Assembly (NCBI GenBank): GCA_026419775.2
Contig: JAOPGA020000984.1
Coordinates: 1-34,910 of the forward strand
Direction of reading: 5' to 3'
DNA length: 34,910 nt
Source: Acrasis kona
Taxonomy: Eukaryota > Heterolobosea > Eutetramitea > Acrasida > Acrasidae
The first letter of the stretch is position 1. Each line of letters opens with the position of its first letter. The translations under genes were made by a program, and so were the position numbers. The notes under the pieces were generated by a model. That model saw only the letters and a list, made by a program, of their open reading frames with translations, did no database searches and was not told where the DNA came from. This document shows positions 17,351 through 27,586 of this stretch, in pieces.

Positions 17351-20300
17351 ATTAACAATCAAAACGATATCGATATTGATGATTTGATTGCGGGAAACGA
17401 TCAAGAAGAGAGCTTATTATTTGGTATTATGTTTTCACTATGTGCCACCATGATGACGACATATCCTTTTACTTCCATATCATTGGCAGCTATTGCTGTT
17501 AATATTACTCTAAACACTGTGATTGTTGCCGAAAGTTCTCCTATTATTAGTTATTACTGTCAATATTTATTTACAACACCTGATGGATTCGATGATGCTT
17601 GTTTGCTATCCAAACTAATGTTACGATGCGTGAATGAATTCTTTCCAGATCGGTTGTTTCACCGTGTTCGTGCTTTGCAGACTTATTGTTTATTTAATCA
17701 TCATTGGTTCAAACCATTGACCGAAGTCAATAAAATTCTTCGTCAGGTGATCGATCAAGCCTTACAATGTGGAGATTTATTCTATAACGTTTACCCCATG
17801 ATCCCATATAGTACTGCATTATTCTTTCAAGGAGAAGATATCAACAAAGCAGAATACCAGATCAAGTCAATGTTAGAAATTGCACAAAAACGTCAAAATA
17901 GCTTAGCTGTTGATTTTCTATCGCATGTCATCGTTGTTCTTAAACACTTGTCAAATACACATCTCACTGATGAACAAGTCCAAGAGGAAGGCTTACAATA
18001 TGCAAAGGAGCGTTCCTTTGGTCTTACAATACCTACGGAACATTTGATCATGCGCATGATGATTGACTTTATCATGCAAGATGAAGCAGATATTTATGGC
18101 AAGTTGGAATATGCAGAGAGCATGCAAGAACATTTAAAAAAAGTCGAGTCCTTGTTGTGTTTTGTACCTGGTATGTATAGTTCAGCATTTTATTGGTTCA
18201 TGAGTTCTCTATTCATCATACGAACGATTCGTACATGTGCACATGTAATGTCTAATGACATGTCAATTTATTTTACTCAACAATTGGACAATGGTATGAA
18301 AAAATTAAAAGTTATATCAGAACAGTGTGCAGCTAATTTTTTAAACAAGTACTTGTTGGTCATGGCTGAATACAACGCTTATATTGTAAAGAATTCTTGG
18401 GAGGCTGTTCAATTGTATGATCAAAGTATTGACGAAGCAATCAAAAATAATTTCAACCACGAAGCTGCGATTGGATTCGAGCTAGAGTACATGTTCTTGT
18501 CGAAAAGTACAAAACATACCGGTGAGTCATGTCTTGAGAATGCTTTTGAGTATTATGCCAAATGGGGCGCAAGACGTAAGGTCCAACGCATGATTACCTT
18601 ACATCCTCATTTGAGTTTTTGTAGTAAAAGTAGTGGTGGTAGTGGTATCGACGAGACTTCGGTCATTCTTGGTCAGAATTCATCTCCAATTCTTCTTGAT
18701 TTGAAAGCAATAACGAAATCATCAAATATAATAGCTAGTAGTATGAATATGGAGACGTTATTATCTGGTGTGTTGGGTATCATTTCTTCTATTGCTGGTG
18801 CCAATTATGCAGCCATCATATTGGATGGTAGAATCGATGCAGAATATATTGATGGTGCATCTAACGTCATGTGTAATGTGTCATTGTCCAATTGGACTCA
18901 TGGATTCGTGATGGTTGTGGAACACGTGATGCGTACGAACCTGGAGGTATTATCAGGAGACGTACAAAGAGAAAACAGAGATATTTTTGTAAAAGATGAT
19001 TATTTTACTTATAATAAAAGCAAAAGCATCATGTGTATTCCCATTCAATTACAAGGGGATTTGAAATGTGTCTTGTATCTTTGTAACGATCTGATCAACG
19101 ACTGCTTCAAACCGGAGCGTGTGTTAATGTTGAAAATTATTGCTGTGCAATTGGCAATGGCCATACAATACAACAATCATTTTACAGCAGAGGTACAAAA
19201 TATTAGCAAGATGCACAAGTTGGAAAAGGAAGCTGCTATACAAAAAAAGAGAGTGGAAGATCAAGAAGTACATAGACTTCAACAAGAGGAATTTATAGAT
19301 CGTATATGCCATGAAATTCGTAATCCAATTCTAGGTATATCTGGTAATATCGATTTGTTGCGTAACTTGTTTCGTTCCCAATCTTTCACTGATAAAATTG
19401 AACCGAAACAACTTTTATTCATTGAAAGTTGTTTGGATAGTTTAAGCGAGTGTGCAAATTATCAAAAAGTAATGACTGATGATGTTCTTACATTGAGCAA
19501 GTTGGAAGTTGGTAAGTTGGTCCTCTTGCCCGCTCCAACAAGTGTTTATGATATCATCTCGACCATAATTAGTATGAATAAACCCCAATGTGATAACAAA
19601 CACATTAAACTGGAGGCGTATTTCATAAATATAGATAGAGATACCAAGGCCATCATAGATGCTAATAAAGTGTTGATGATGATCTTGAACTTTGTAACCA
19701 ATGCCATTAAATTTACTTCGGCAGGTGGTGTTAATATTACGTGTACATTGTTGAAAGCTGAGCAATCGAACGAATGCACGTTAGAGATTAGTGTGAAGGA
19801 TACTGGAAGAGGCATGGCCTCAAACGAAATAGAAAAGTTGTTTAATAGATTCTCGCAGACCACACGTCACATTAGTGATGAGTATGGAGGTAGTGGTTTA
19901 GGTCTATACATCTCAAAGGCAGTTGTAGATTTAATGTCTGGTACAATAACTGTGATCAGTGAACCAGGCAAGGGAAGCGAATTCAATGTTACGTTCCCCG
20001 TAACCCTAGCTAGCACACAACCATCGCCTGATGTGATTCCACAAAAGACACATGTAAAAGTACAATCGAGTAGGACCCGCAAAGGTGATCGATTACGTGT
20101 TTTGATAGCAGAAGATAATAAAATAAACCAAAAGGTATTGTTGCGCATGCTATCCAAATCGGATTGCGACTGCACTGCGGTCAGCGATGGATTACAAGCA
20201 ATAGAAGAGTTCAGAAATAGTGGTTCTTATGATTTAATTTTTATGGGTATGATCATTTTCGTAATCTTGTACACTGACACTTGTCAAAGATGTAATCATG

Positions 20301-20557
20301 CCAAATATGGATGGATATGAGTGTACACGTGTTATACGTCAGATTGAAAACGAGAGAGGCAGTGGAGGTGCATTTATTGTGGGACTATCTGGAAATGTAA
20401 GTGTTATGAGCTTTTTATTAAATGATGTTTTTAGGGAAGAAAAGAATACAGTGACCTTGCAATGGATGCTGGTATGGATGACTTCTACATAAAACCTATT
20501 TCTGCTGTCCAAATTGATGACCTCGTAAAATCTTTTGAACTAGAAATTTTAAATTAA
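17342..20557 (+). CDS. Hybrid histidine kinase (helical TPR-like, GAF, HisKA, HATPase, REC)
   Basis: Exons 17342-20246, 20290-20396 and 20435-20557 (introns 43 and 38 nt) give about 1,044 aa. Residues 1-430 are helical, TPR-like repeats of the kind placed between the AAA ATPase and GAF domains of large Ser/Thr-kinase/AAA/GAF/histidine-kinase proteins. A GAF-like domain spans about 460-620. HisKA has RICHEIRNPILG with the phospho-His near residue 657. The ATPase has N box NFVTNAIKF, DTGRGMAS and GGSGLGLYIS. The receiver carries LIAEDNKINQ, then FMDVIMPNMDG formed across intron 1 with the Asp near 969, and YIKPIS Lys near 1024. All catalytic residues are present. The usual N-terminal protein kinase and ATPase modules are absent, and the first ATG lies in the transposon end, so the gene looks 5'-truncated. 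AATAAA at 20589. Confidence 0.85.
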
Positions 20558-20815
20558 AATGATGCCATTGGCGTGTTGTAGAAATTCAATAAAACTGTCT
20601 TTTTAAAAATGTCTGTGGTCAATCTGGCAAATACCCGTACTGTCTGTCCATTGAAACCAATACGTTGCTTCGGTAATCCAATTCTACGTATATCATTGGA
20701 CTGATTATTGCGGAACTAATGTTGACCGCAAATATAGCTAAGTTGCCTTATGGAATACTGGTTTTGAAAGCTAGTATTAGATGGGAGGAGTTTAAAAAAA
20801 AATACAGCTTTATGT

Positions 20816-22373
20816 TCACCTGAGCGATTTGAACAATTTTTCAACCTCTCCAGCATCACCTAAACGATTTCCAACCTTGTGATAGCTAGCATCAATAAAA
20901 TCTTTGGTCCATATTGGTTCCAATGGCTCCTGTAGTGATTCATATTGCTTCATCTTTACCAAATAATAATCCACAACTGATTTGTAATTAAAGATCCGTA
21001 CGGCGAACAAGTTGGCCTGTCTTATAATTTCCTGACTTTCTTCTGGATGGTCCATAATCCATTGAATACTTTCCAATAAATCGCTCCAATCTCTCTTTAT
21101 GGGCACATAATGAATCCTTCAAGTGTTGTTATTGATTGTAAATAGTAACATCATACCATGGTATTAACTTCTCCGTAAAAAAATCTACATATCCATCTGG
21201 ACTTTCGTGCTTCATGACTACGCTGTTCATTTGTAACAAGTGCATGAAACGATCGCTCCATGCATTACCGTCGACGTCTACAATGGCGACGTAGTGTTGA
21301 AAGTCATTTAGAGCCATGGAATCACAGCACACGTCCAAATCAATCAAGTATTGCTTGTGTTCTGGGTGCGAGGATGTGCTTGAAAATTTAGCATCTAGTA
21401 GATTCCTGTTACGCGTTGAAATGTCACAAAGTTGGTATCGAGGAAATCCTTCCTTATTGTGGGGCTGTAATCCCTTTTGAAAAGTACCCTTCTCATCTGT
21501 CCAATGACCGGATGGAGATCCGCGCCATACTGCTTTTTTGATTTTCTTCTCCCATGGATAATCTTTGTGGTTGTTTTTGATCTTTTCGGTTAAATGTTGT
21601 ACTGTGAATTTCTGCCACCAGTGATCGCCGTCGTGATATCCCCACATGGGTGTGGTTCCTAAAATACTTAAGGCTTTCGGCTTTACATTCACGTCAAACA
21701 TGTGCGACATTCCTGCGTGTTCCGTTAGGGATCCATATGCGAAATGAGGTGCGAGTGGTTTTTTGGGATCGAAGAAACCTTCAATCTCGTCGTAGGTTAA
21801 ATAAAAAAACGTAAGGACTTTTTGAATTTTGGAGGCACCTACTTCCCCGCTCATGTGCCATTTGTAAAAATGTTGTAGCACTCGTTCTGTGGCCTCAGCC
21901 CTTCCATTACAAACGCCATCACTGCAAGAGCCCTTATGTTTGTATAGACCACCTTCGACTCGAATCCCGTTAATCTCTTTATAAGGTCCCGGTACTAGTA
22001 AATATCTTATCATGGTATCTTCTTGCATGCGTGCTGTTTTCTCGTCAATTAGTTTGAGTGTTATGTTCGCAGTTCTATTTTCTAAAAAGTCTTTGCTCAC
22101 GCGCTTTCTGAATGTTTGATAGTTTACTGCGTCATCCAACCAATGTGACAATGTCTTATCAGCTTTAATGTTCGAACCCTTCGCTTCGGGCGTTACTTCC
22201 TCTTTGAAATTTGTTTTTAACACTTCGGGGATAGGACATGTAGGACATGTTGTCGTTTGTTCTGTACACTTTTTTGCATCTGATTTTTGCCATCCGTGAA
22301 GGAACATTACTATGTTTCCTGCAAAACATAACAGCAGAAACAACAAAACCACACGAGATTGGTAAACTCGCAT
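20816..22373 (-). CDS. CAP10/POGLUT-type glycosyltransferase, type II membrane protein
   Basis: Exons 21157-22373 and 20816-21116 with a 40-nt intron (donor GTATGA) that restores IPWIHYVPIKRDW; 505 aa. The start is ATG 22373, chosen because it directly precedes a signal anchor (VVLLFLLLCFAGNIVMFL). A stem rich in Cys/Thr follows (CPTCP). The CAP10 domain includes PMWGYHDGDHWW, KKAVWRGSPSGHW, the Arg-rich RYQLCDISTRN, AIVDVDGNAWSDRFMHLLQMNSVV and the PWxHYVPI end. Family members transfer glucose or xylose to proteins (POGLUT) or xylose to capsule glycans (Cryptococcus Cap10) in the ER/Golgi lumen. The exact sugar and acceptor cannot be told. It ends without an ER-retention KDEL-like signal, suggesting the Golgi. 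Confidence 0.88.
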
Positions 22374-22462
22374 TATCTGGGATATCTTCGGCACTGGACC
22401 AGGTTGAGTATCGCTGATGATCAAAGAGATGAATGATGAAAGTTTCTTTATTTGTTGTATGA

Positions 22463-22701
22463 TTAAACACGTTGCATCTCAACAGAACTTGGTATATCTA
22501 CAGGTACTTTCTTCTTTCTTTGTACGCAAATAACTACTGCCATGATGACAACAATAGAATAAAAATAACACAAAAAGCAACCACGCCAATAGTAATGCCT
22601 GTAATCGCTCCTGGACTCAAATTACTATCAACATTTCTAGGTATTGATGTCGCATTAGATGCAACTAGCGCTTCTTCTCTGTGATTCATAATACAAAACA
22701 T
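22463..22701 (-). CDS. Small single-pass membrane protein, two exons
   Basis: Exons 22572-22701 and 22463-22536 with a 35-nt intron (22537-22571, GTGTTA...GGCAG) yield 67 aa. Without splicing the frame stops inside the membrane helix; with splicing it reads GAITGITIGVVAFLVICV, followed by the stop-transfer RKKK and a short tail ending VEMQRV. One N-glycosylation sequon (NAT) lies on the N-terminal side. This is the C-terminal layout of a type I receptor-like protein, so more exons may lie upstream (none found), or it is a free-standing mini-membrane protein. Only about 90 bases separate it from the CAP10 start. Confidence 0.5.
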
Positions 22702-23149
22702 TCATGTAGAATATTAATTCACCGCTGATGATAAAACATTCTGTCTCATATCAATGATTGAACTTTGAGCAAAAGAAACTACATCTCACTAGAAAATATT
22801 ACTAGCGTGCTATTGTTTTAGGTCATGCATTGATTGATGGGGCACTATTCAATTCAGAATGTCCTAACACATACTACAATTAATCCAATCCTTTGTTTTC
22901 TGTCGTACTTTGTAGCTTCATGCTCCTGACTACACAATGTGTACTATCGACAAAGTCCTCGACCTCTATGAAAAGTTATCATCGAAATATGATATTGAAA
23001 CGACCCTGATTCTTATTATGACAAGAATTAAATAGCGCTATTTATCTTAAGTGCTTGTTCTCCATTCCCAGACCCGCCAAGGTAATTTCATCCGGCTGAG
23101 AGATTGTAACAAGGACAATACAATAGTTGACTAGAACAAGATTTATTTT
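22702..23149. other. Intergenic with a candidate short exon
   Basis: On the plus strand, an acceptor-like TTTGTAG (ending 22915) precedes an open stretch to TAG at 23035 that contains ATG 22937 and reads TIDKVLDLYEKLSSKYDIET, a coding-like amphipathic helix. No upstream exon in frame was found, so it may be a gene remnant. The rest is AT-rich spacer. Confidence 0.25.
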
Positions 23150-24087
23150 TTAAATAATTGCCCTGGTTGTGGTGGGTGCAACTGTTGTTGGTGCAACTGT
23201 GGTTGTTGGAGCGGGTGCCACCGTCGATGGTTCAAATATATTCGGATAAACACTTCTTAGGATGATGATGACCACGACAGCGATGGCAACCAAAATGATG
23301 GCCACGATAATGACCTTTCCCATGCAGTGGTCACATGCCAACGCTCTCATGAATCCAGTTAATTCTTTTCTAGCGACTTGAAGGTTGCTGCCCATCTCGT
23401 CCAACTCCCTTTGTATTCCCAATAACTTCTCGGTCTGTTGTTTCAAACGCTCCTGTGCTGCAGCTCCAATTTCTATCGTTTCGTCTGCTGTCTTGAGCAT
23501 GTCCTTCATGATCTCATCCGTCTGATTTTGTATTTCCAAGATTTCGTTGACTTCATCGGGCTGTTCTTGCATCATTTGTCCACCCTTCTTTTTCTTCTTC
23601 TTAGTGGTCACTTCGGCCAATTCCACATCATCGCTAGCACCCAGGTTTTTTTTGCTCTTCTTGGTTTCTTCCTCTCCAAAGAGCTCTTCGTTTTTGGTTT
23701 TGATTGTTTTCTTTTGTTTGGTTTCGGGTGCAGGTCCGCCCTCTCTTTTTTTATTAGATGTTTTGTTATGAGTTGATTAACTTACTTTAACCCTTTAAGT
23801 TCTTCTTTTAGTTCCTTGAAAGATGACTCTTGTTTTTTAAAGTTCTTTGAAAATTGGCTTTTATCAGCTTCGCTTGCATGTTTGAGTTCGTTCTTGAAGA
23901 TGTTAATTGCCTCTTCTGCAGACTTCTCGGCTTGAGTTGCAGAGTCTAGTTTCTTTTTTTTGTTGTTCTTATCGGCTTTAGCATAGTCGTGGACTGCATT
24001 CTTGTATTCCTTTACTTGAGTTTTAACTTCATCGAAGAAAATTTCCATTCCTCCATCGTACCCGTCGTCATGGTCAGAGTCGTCCAT
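23150..24087 (-). CDS. NPSN-like Qb-SNARE with Thr/Pro-rich luminal tail
   Basis: Exons 23786-24087 and 23150-23744 (41-nt intron) give 298 aa. The N-terminal half is charged and helical (VKEYKNAVHDYAKADKNN, FKELKEELKGLK), as in NPSN/Vti1-type proteins. The SNARE helix runs DETIEIGAAAQERLKQQTEK then LLGIQRELDEMGSNLQVARK, with Gln at the presumed zero layer. It then has ACDHC followed by a C-terminal anchor (KVIIVAIILVAIAVVVIIIL). The pattern DETIEIG..., KQQTEKL and the D-x-C before the anchor match novel plant SNAREs (NPSN). These Qb-SNAREs act in fusion at the plasma membrane or cell plate in plants. Unusual is the ~32-residue luminal tail with repeated VAPTT, where most SNAREs have only a few residues. 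Confidence 0.8.
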
Positions 24088-24737
24088 TATATTATATTGA
24101 CGTTTGAAATGTGTTTATGGTTGACAAAGATAAAAATAAAGTTCTCAGATGGAAAGTGTTTTCGAACGAGCGAAAGTGCCCGCACGCAGTATTGGTAACA
24201 ATTTATCTTTTGAGAATGGGGAACATACTAGTGTTAAAATGCTTTCAATCTCCAAGCGATGATTTTATAACGCTTTAGTATGACAATAACTTGGGAATGA
24301 ACAATTATGATCACACAAGAACATTAACCTTAATCCGATTTAGATTCCTTCATCGCCGGAAGTAGACGTTTTGCATTCTTTTTAATATAACGTCAAACAC
24401 TTTAAACGTTTGGTTACAAGATACTTTAAACGTTTAAATGGACAAGTACAAGCAGAAGAACATTAATGCGATGGATGTATCATTTCAATGATACCGCAAG
24501 AGGAGTGTGGATTGAATCAAACTTTTAGACTCGGACAGCTATGACCGTTGACATTTGATTTTTGATGTCAAAAGACAGACGTCTAGCGAATACTAACTTG
24601 TCCTAACTGTTCGTAATAAAATTTACATGTGTTGTTTTACAAAATATGTGGACGAAAAGCTGGGGCAAGTCTTATATTTTCATTCGGGAACTAAACTTTT
24701 TAAACTTTCTTTATTCAACGTTGTTACTTTCAAGGTT
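24088..24737. other. Intergenic / promoter region
   Basis: Upstream of the SNARE gene and downstream of SCAMP. No ORF of note. It holds two copies of ACTTTAAACGTTT, 24 bases apart, described separately. Confidence 0.4.
24399..24435. promoter_or_regulatory. Paired ACTTTAAACGTTT motif
   Basis: Identical 13-mers at 24399-24411 and 24423-24435, each centred on the palindrome AAACGTTT, with the second extended to TTTAAACGTTTAAA. They lie about 310 bases upstream of the SNARE start. Two spaced palindromes could bind a dimeric factor. This is inference only. Confidence 0.3.
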
Positions 24738-25595
24738 CTAATCTGTGCGTAAATGCAACCTCAACCTAGTTATCTCTTTAGTAAGGTTAGCAGCAGCATT
24801 TCTAGCAAATATAATTACAGAGCCGATGCTATGGTTGTGCCTTCTTGCTAATATAATGTCGAGGATAAAGATGGCTATGAATGCCAGAGCAAACAATGAC
24901 CATACGGTAGACATGAAAATGCTTAGAGCGAAGCCAATACCGTACTCCGACTCGTACTCGTTCTCTGAATAGTACTTGCGAGAAACATAGATTTCTGACA
25001 TATAAATGCCAGGTGTGTACACTCCTGAAACAAGAATAAGAGTAAAAAAAATGGCGACGGCATAACTTATAAATGATAAAATAAATCTTTGAACCGTTTT
25101 CTCCACCTGTGCTTTATATAATTGCCAATAGACTGCGAAGTGAGCCAGTGGCACCACAAACAATAGACATGCATTAAGTGTAACAAACTCAAACAATAAA
25201 AACTGCTGACGCTTGTACGTAAGTGGGCTAACTAGTACAATCGAAATAATCAAGTTCAGAACTAAGACAATCCTATAATTGTCAATAAACATCAAAAAAA
25301 GCCAATCTTACGAGTGTAGAATCCATATCGTGTAGCCAGCGTATGCTACCTTCCTGCTTAGACCTGGGTCTGTATCGTTGGCGATATCATGGCGCAACAC
25401 AGGTTTGCATGCAGGCCAATTCTTTATAGGTACATTTTCTTTGGTGACCATTTCTTCTCTGGGTACTTCCGTGATACCTTCATCTTCTTTTATAAAGATT
25501 TGTACTACAATCTTATTGTCGTCCACCGAGGTTGGTAGATCATACAAAGTGTGTGCTTCAGGATCCATAATCTTTGCGAGATTTAAATTCGCCAT
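24738..25595 (-). CDS. Divergent SCAMP (secretory carrier membrane protein)
   Basis: Exons 25312-25595 and 24738-25272 (39-nt intron) give 272 aa from ATG 25595, the first ATG in frame. A soluble N terminus leads to the SCAMP entry signature NWPACKPVLRHDI, then KVAYAGYTIWILHS, where the splice falls, and four membrane segments: IVLVLNLIISIVLV, a second containing PLAHFAVYWQLYKA (the family's P-x-x-F-x-W-Y-x-x-Y-K-A region), FILSFISYAVAIFF, and MSTVWSLFALAFIAIFIL. SCAMPs recycle in post-Golgi and endosomal membranes and regulate exocytosis and endocytosis. NPF repeats, common in animal SCAMPs, are absent. The loop before segment four is rich in Tyr/Ser/Glu. The family call rests on these motifs and topology. 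Confidence 0.7.
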
Positions 25596-25963
25596 GTCTT
25601 GGCTGGAATTTAAATTGGGGAAAACACGTGTTTTGTCATTGACATTATGCAACCTGGTCGCAATGAATTTTATTCTATAATTTATATCCTTAGTTTATTT
25701 TATCCCCGAACGGACCGTGAGCGAAGCAAGCACAAGATCTTTTTGGAGATCGGCACCTCCGAGCAATACCATCTATTTTGTACTTACTAAAAATCATTTT
25801 AGAGGTTTAGAAAATCTTTCCACCCATCACATTTGACTACCACAATACATACAAATATCAAGCCTCCCATTTAAACGCGGTAACAATTCTAACTCCGCTT
25901 TAATAAGGCGATCGGGAACGAGAAAGAAAATCTTGAACCGTAACATTATAACATTTACTACAT
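25596..25963. other. Intergenic, SCAMP promoter region
   Basis: About 370 AT-rich bases between the SCAMP start and the end of the next small gene. No ORF or repeat recognised. Confidence 0.4.
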
Positions 25964-26276
25964 TTATTCATAATCTTCATCCAGTGAGGGACCTTCAAAT
26001 ATTTCCCAATACATCAAAAACATCTTACTTGCAGCATGAAAGGCATCATGAACTCTAAAGTAATGTGTGTGATTCTCCCTTATAACTAAGAATTTATTCA
26101 GTCACCATTTAGCTTCAATATTGTGAATGAAATCCGATCATTGTGTGTTGATATTGTTGGTGAGCCTTGCGTACCAAAGAAAGAGTGTTTTGGAGTCTAT
26201 GTTTTAAAGTTAACAATAATCTATGGTCGGGACTAGCCTCACTTAATATATTGTCCGTATTATCTGTTGTGTCCAT
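25964..26276 (-). CDS. Small unknown gene in two frames
   Basis: ATG 26276 opens 53 codons (SPDHRLLLTLKHRLQNTLSL, helical and Leu-rich) to TGA at 26115. Immediately downstream another frame (25964-26101) reads HTHYFRVHDAFHAASKMFLM and YWEIFEGPSLDEDYE, and ends GAA TAA A, the fused stop/poly(A) signal seen in other genes here. Both halves look coding, yet no splice joins them in frame, so a frameshift or an unrecognised intron near 26100-26117 is likely. The family is not recognised. Divergent from the next gene. Confidence 0.4.
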
Positions 26277-26548
26277 TTTGTGTTGGAGATCTCTTCGTCG
26301 CTTTCTTCATCACCCGTATTTCTAACGCTCCGAACAAGCGATGATAATTTGAGTGGATGTATTTTTAACGTAATTGTTTATACAGCCATAATTTGGATAG
26401 CGCTTTGACGAGCACTTCTGTGAGGAAACCTTGCCAATGATTGAATTATTTCAAACTAAACAATGATAGTTGTAAGCACCACACCGTTAAACCGTCTTAT
26501 TTACAACGTACTGGACAGTCTCAACATCACTGTCAACAAACTTTGAAA

Positions 26549-27328
26549 ATGTACGGTCTAAAGCACCCTTTTGAAGACGCATACGCCAATTCTCCACATG
26601 AATTCGAAACTATCGACTTTTTCGAGCCATCAGTAATCGAAGCCAATCGCATTGGATCCCCAGGGTCTTCACGACCAGCTATAATGCAACCAATAGAAAC
26701 ACAAACAATACCATCTCCCACCAAAACCATAACATTAAAAAACATTACCATGCCAGAAAAAAAGCTCAGGACCATCACACCACAATCACCACAGTCACCG
26801 AGCCTCGACAATGTTACTTTACTCCCCAACATGAGATTCAACCTGCCTAAGAGCCTATTCAACACAGCAGAGGATAAAGACATTACCGACCAAAGGGCAC
26901 AAGTATCTTTCAGGATTGTACAAAGGTGGTCTTTGACTTCAAGTATAGACATACATGATTTGTTGTCTGGTGTAAAACTCTGTAACATTAGTCAGGACCT
27001 CCTGCCCATATTTCCAACATTTAGAATTTACCAATATGACCGCGAAATTTCTAATTGTATGATGATTGGTGGTCATGGAACGCAATATGCTTTTATATAT
27101 AAATTCAATGATGGCAGTTCCGATTTTCTTGCAACGGGTGACTTTTTGAATAGTGAGTACGAGATTGTGAAAGGTGGAAAGTTTATTATTGCAAGAGTGA
27201 GCAAGAGAAGTTGGTCTAAGCCTGGTCATGTGTCACTCACCGTGAGTCCAAAAGAGGACGTCCTTCATGTTATCTCCCTCGTTATAACAATAGAAAGGCA
27301 GGTTCAGAATATGAAATATGAGGATTAA
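26549..27328 (+). CDS. LURP-one/Tubby-like domain protein
   Basis: The frame is open from 26441, but the first ATG is 26549 (MYGLKHPFEDAY), giving 259 aa. Residues 1-110 are a disordered Pro/Thr/Ser-rich leader. The C-terminal ~130 residues fit the LOR/Tubby-like beta-barrel: FRIYQYDREISNCMMIGG, YAFIYKFNDGSSDFLATG, YEIVKGGKFIIARVSKRSWS, a strand HVSLTVSPKEDVLHV and a hydrophobic final helix ISLVITIERQ. These plug-like folds bind phosphoinositides (Tubby) or are related to phospholipid scramblases. The assignment is by pattern only, and the domain is somewhat short. Intronless. Confidence 0.6.
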   Translation: MYGLKHPFEDAYANSPHEFETIDFFEPSVIEANRIGSPGSSRPAIMQPIETQTIPSPTKTITLKNITMPEKKLRTITPQSPQSPSLDNVTLLPNMRFNLPKSLFNTAEDKDITDQRAQVSFRIVQRWSLTSSIDIHDLLSGVKLCNISQDLLPIFPTFRIYQYDREISNCMMIGGHGTQYAFIYKFNDGSSDFLATGDFLNSEYEIVKGGKFIIARVSKRSWSKPGHVSLTVSPKEDVLHVISLVITIERQVQNMKYED

Positions 27329-27586
27329 GTTAATCGTAACAATGTAATAATATACAGTATTCTTTTTTTACTTTTCTTCTCATTCGTGATCTTTCTGTGC
27401 GTTGCATTGTATGCTGAACACTAACAAAGTGAACACTAAAATGTTTGTTCTTATACCGCTTATTACGAAAACAGCTCATGTGTATATTCTTGAAAACTGT
27501 GGCGGTCCGTGAGATGTCATTGCGAACAAAAATAGTTTGATGATCAGATATGTTGTAAGAAGAGCAACAGTCAACAACACAAAACA

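Noticed and set aside
23438-23776. Phe/Leu-rich plus ORFs opposite the SNARE gene
   Set aside because: Antisense of Lys/Glu-rich coding sequence; the SNARE frame has clear motifs.
26441-26548. N-terminal extension of the LURP-one-like ORF
   Set aside because: It begins with TTG, not ATG; a eukaryotic start at 26549 is preferred.
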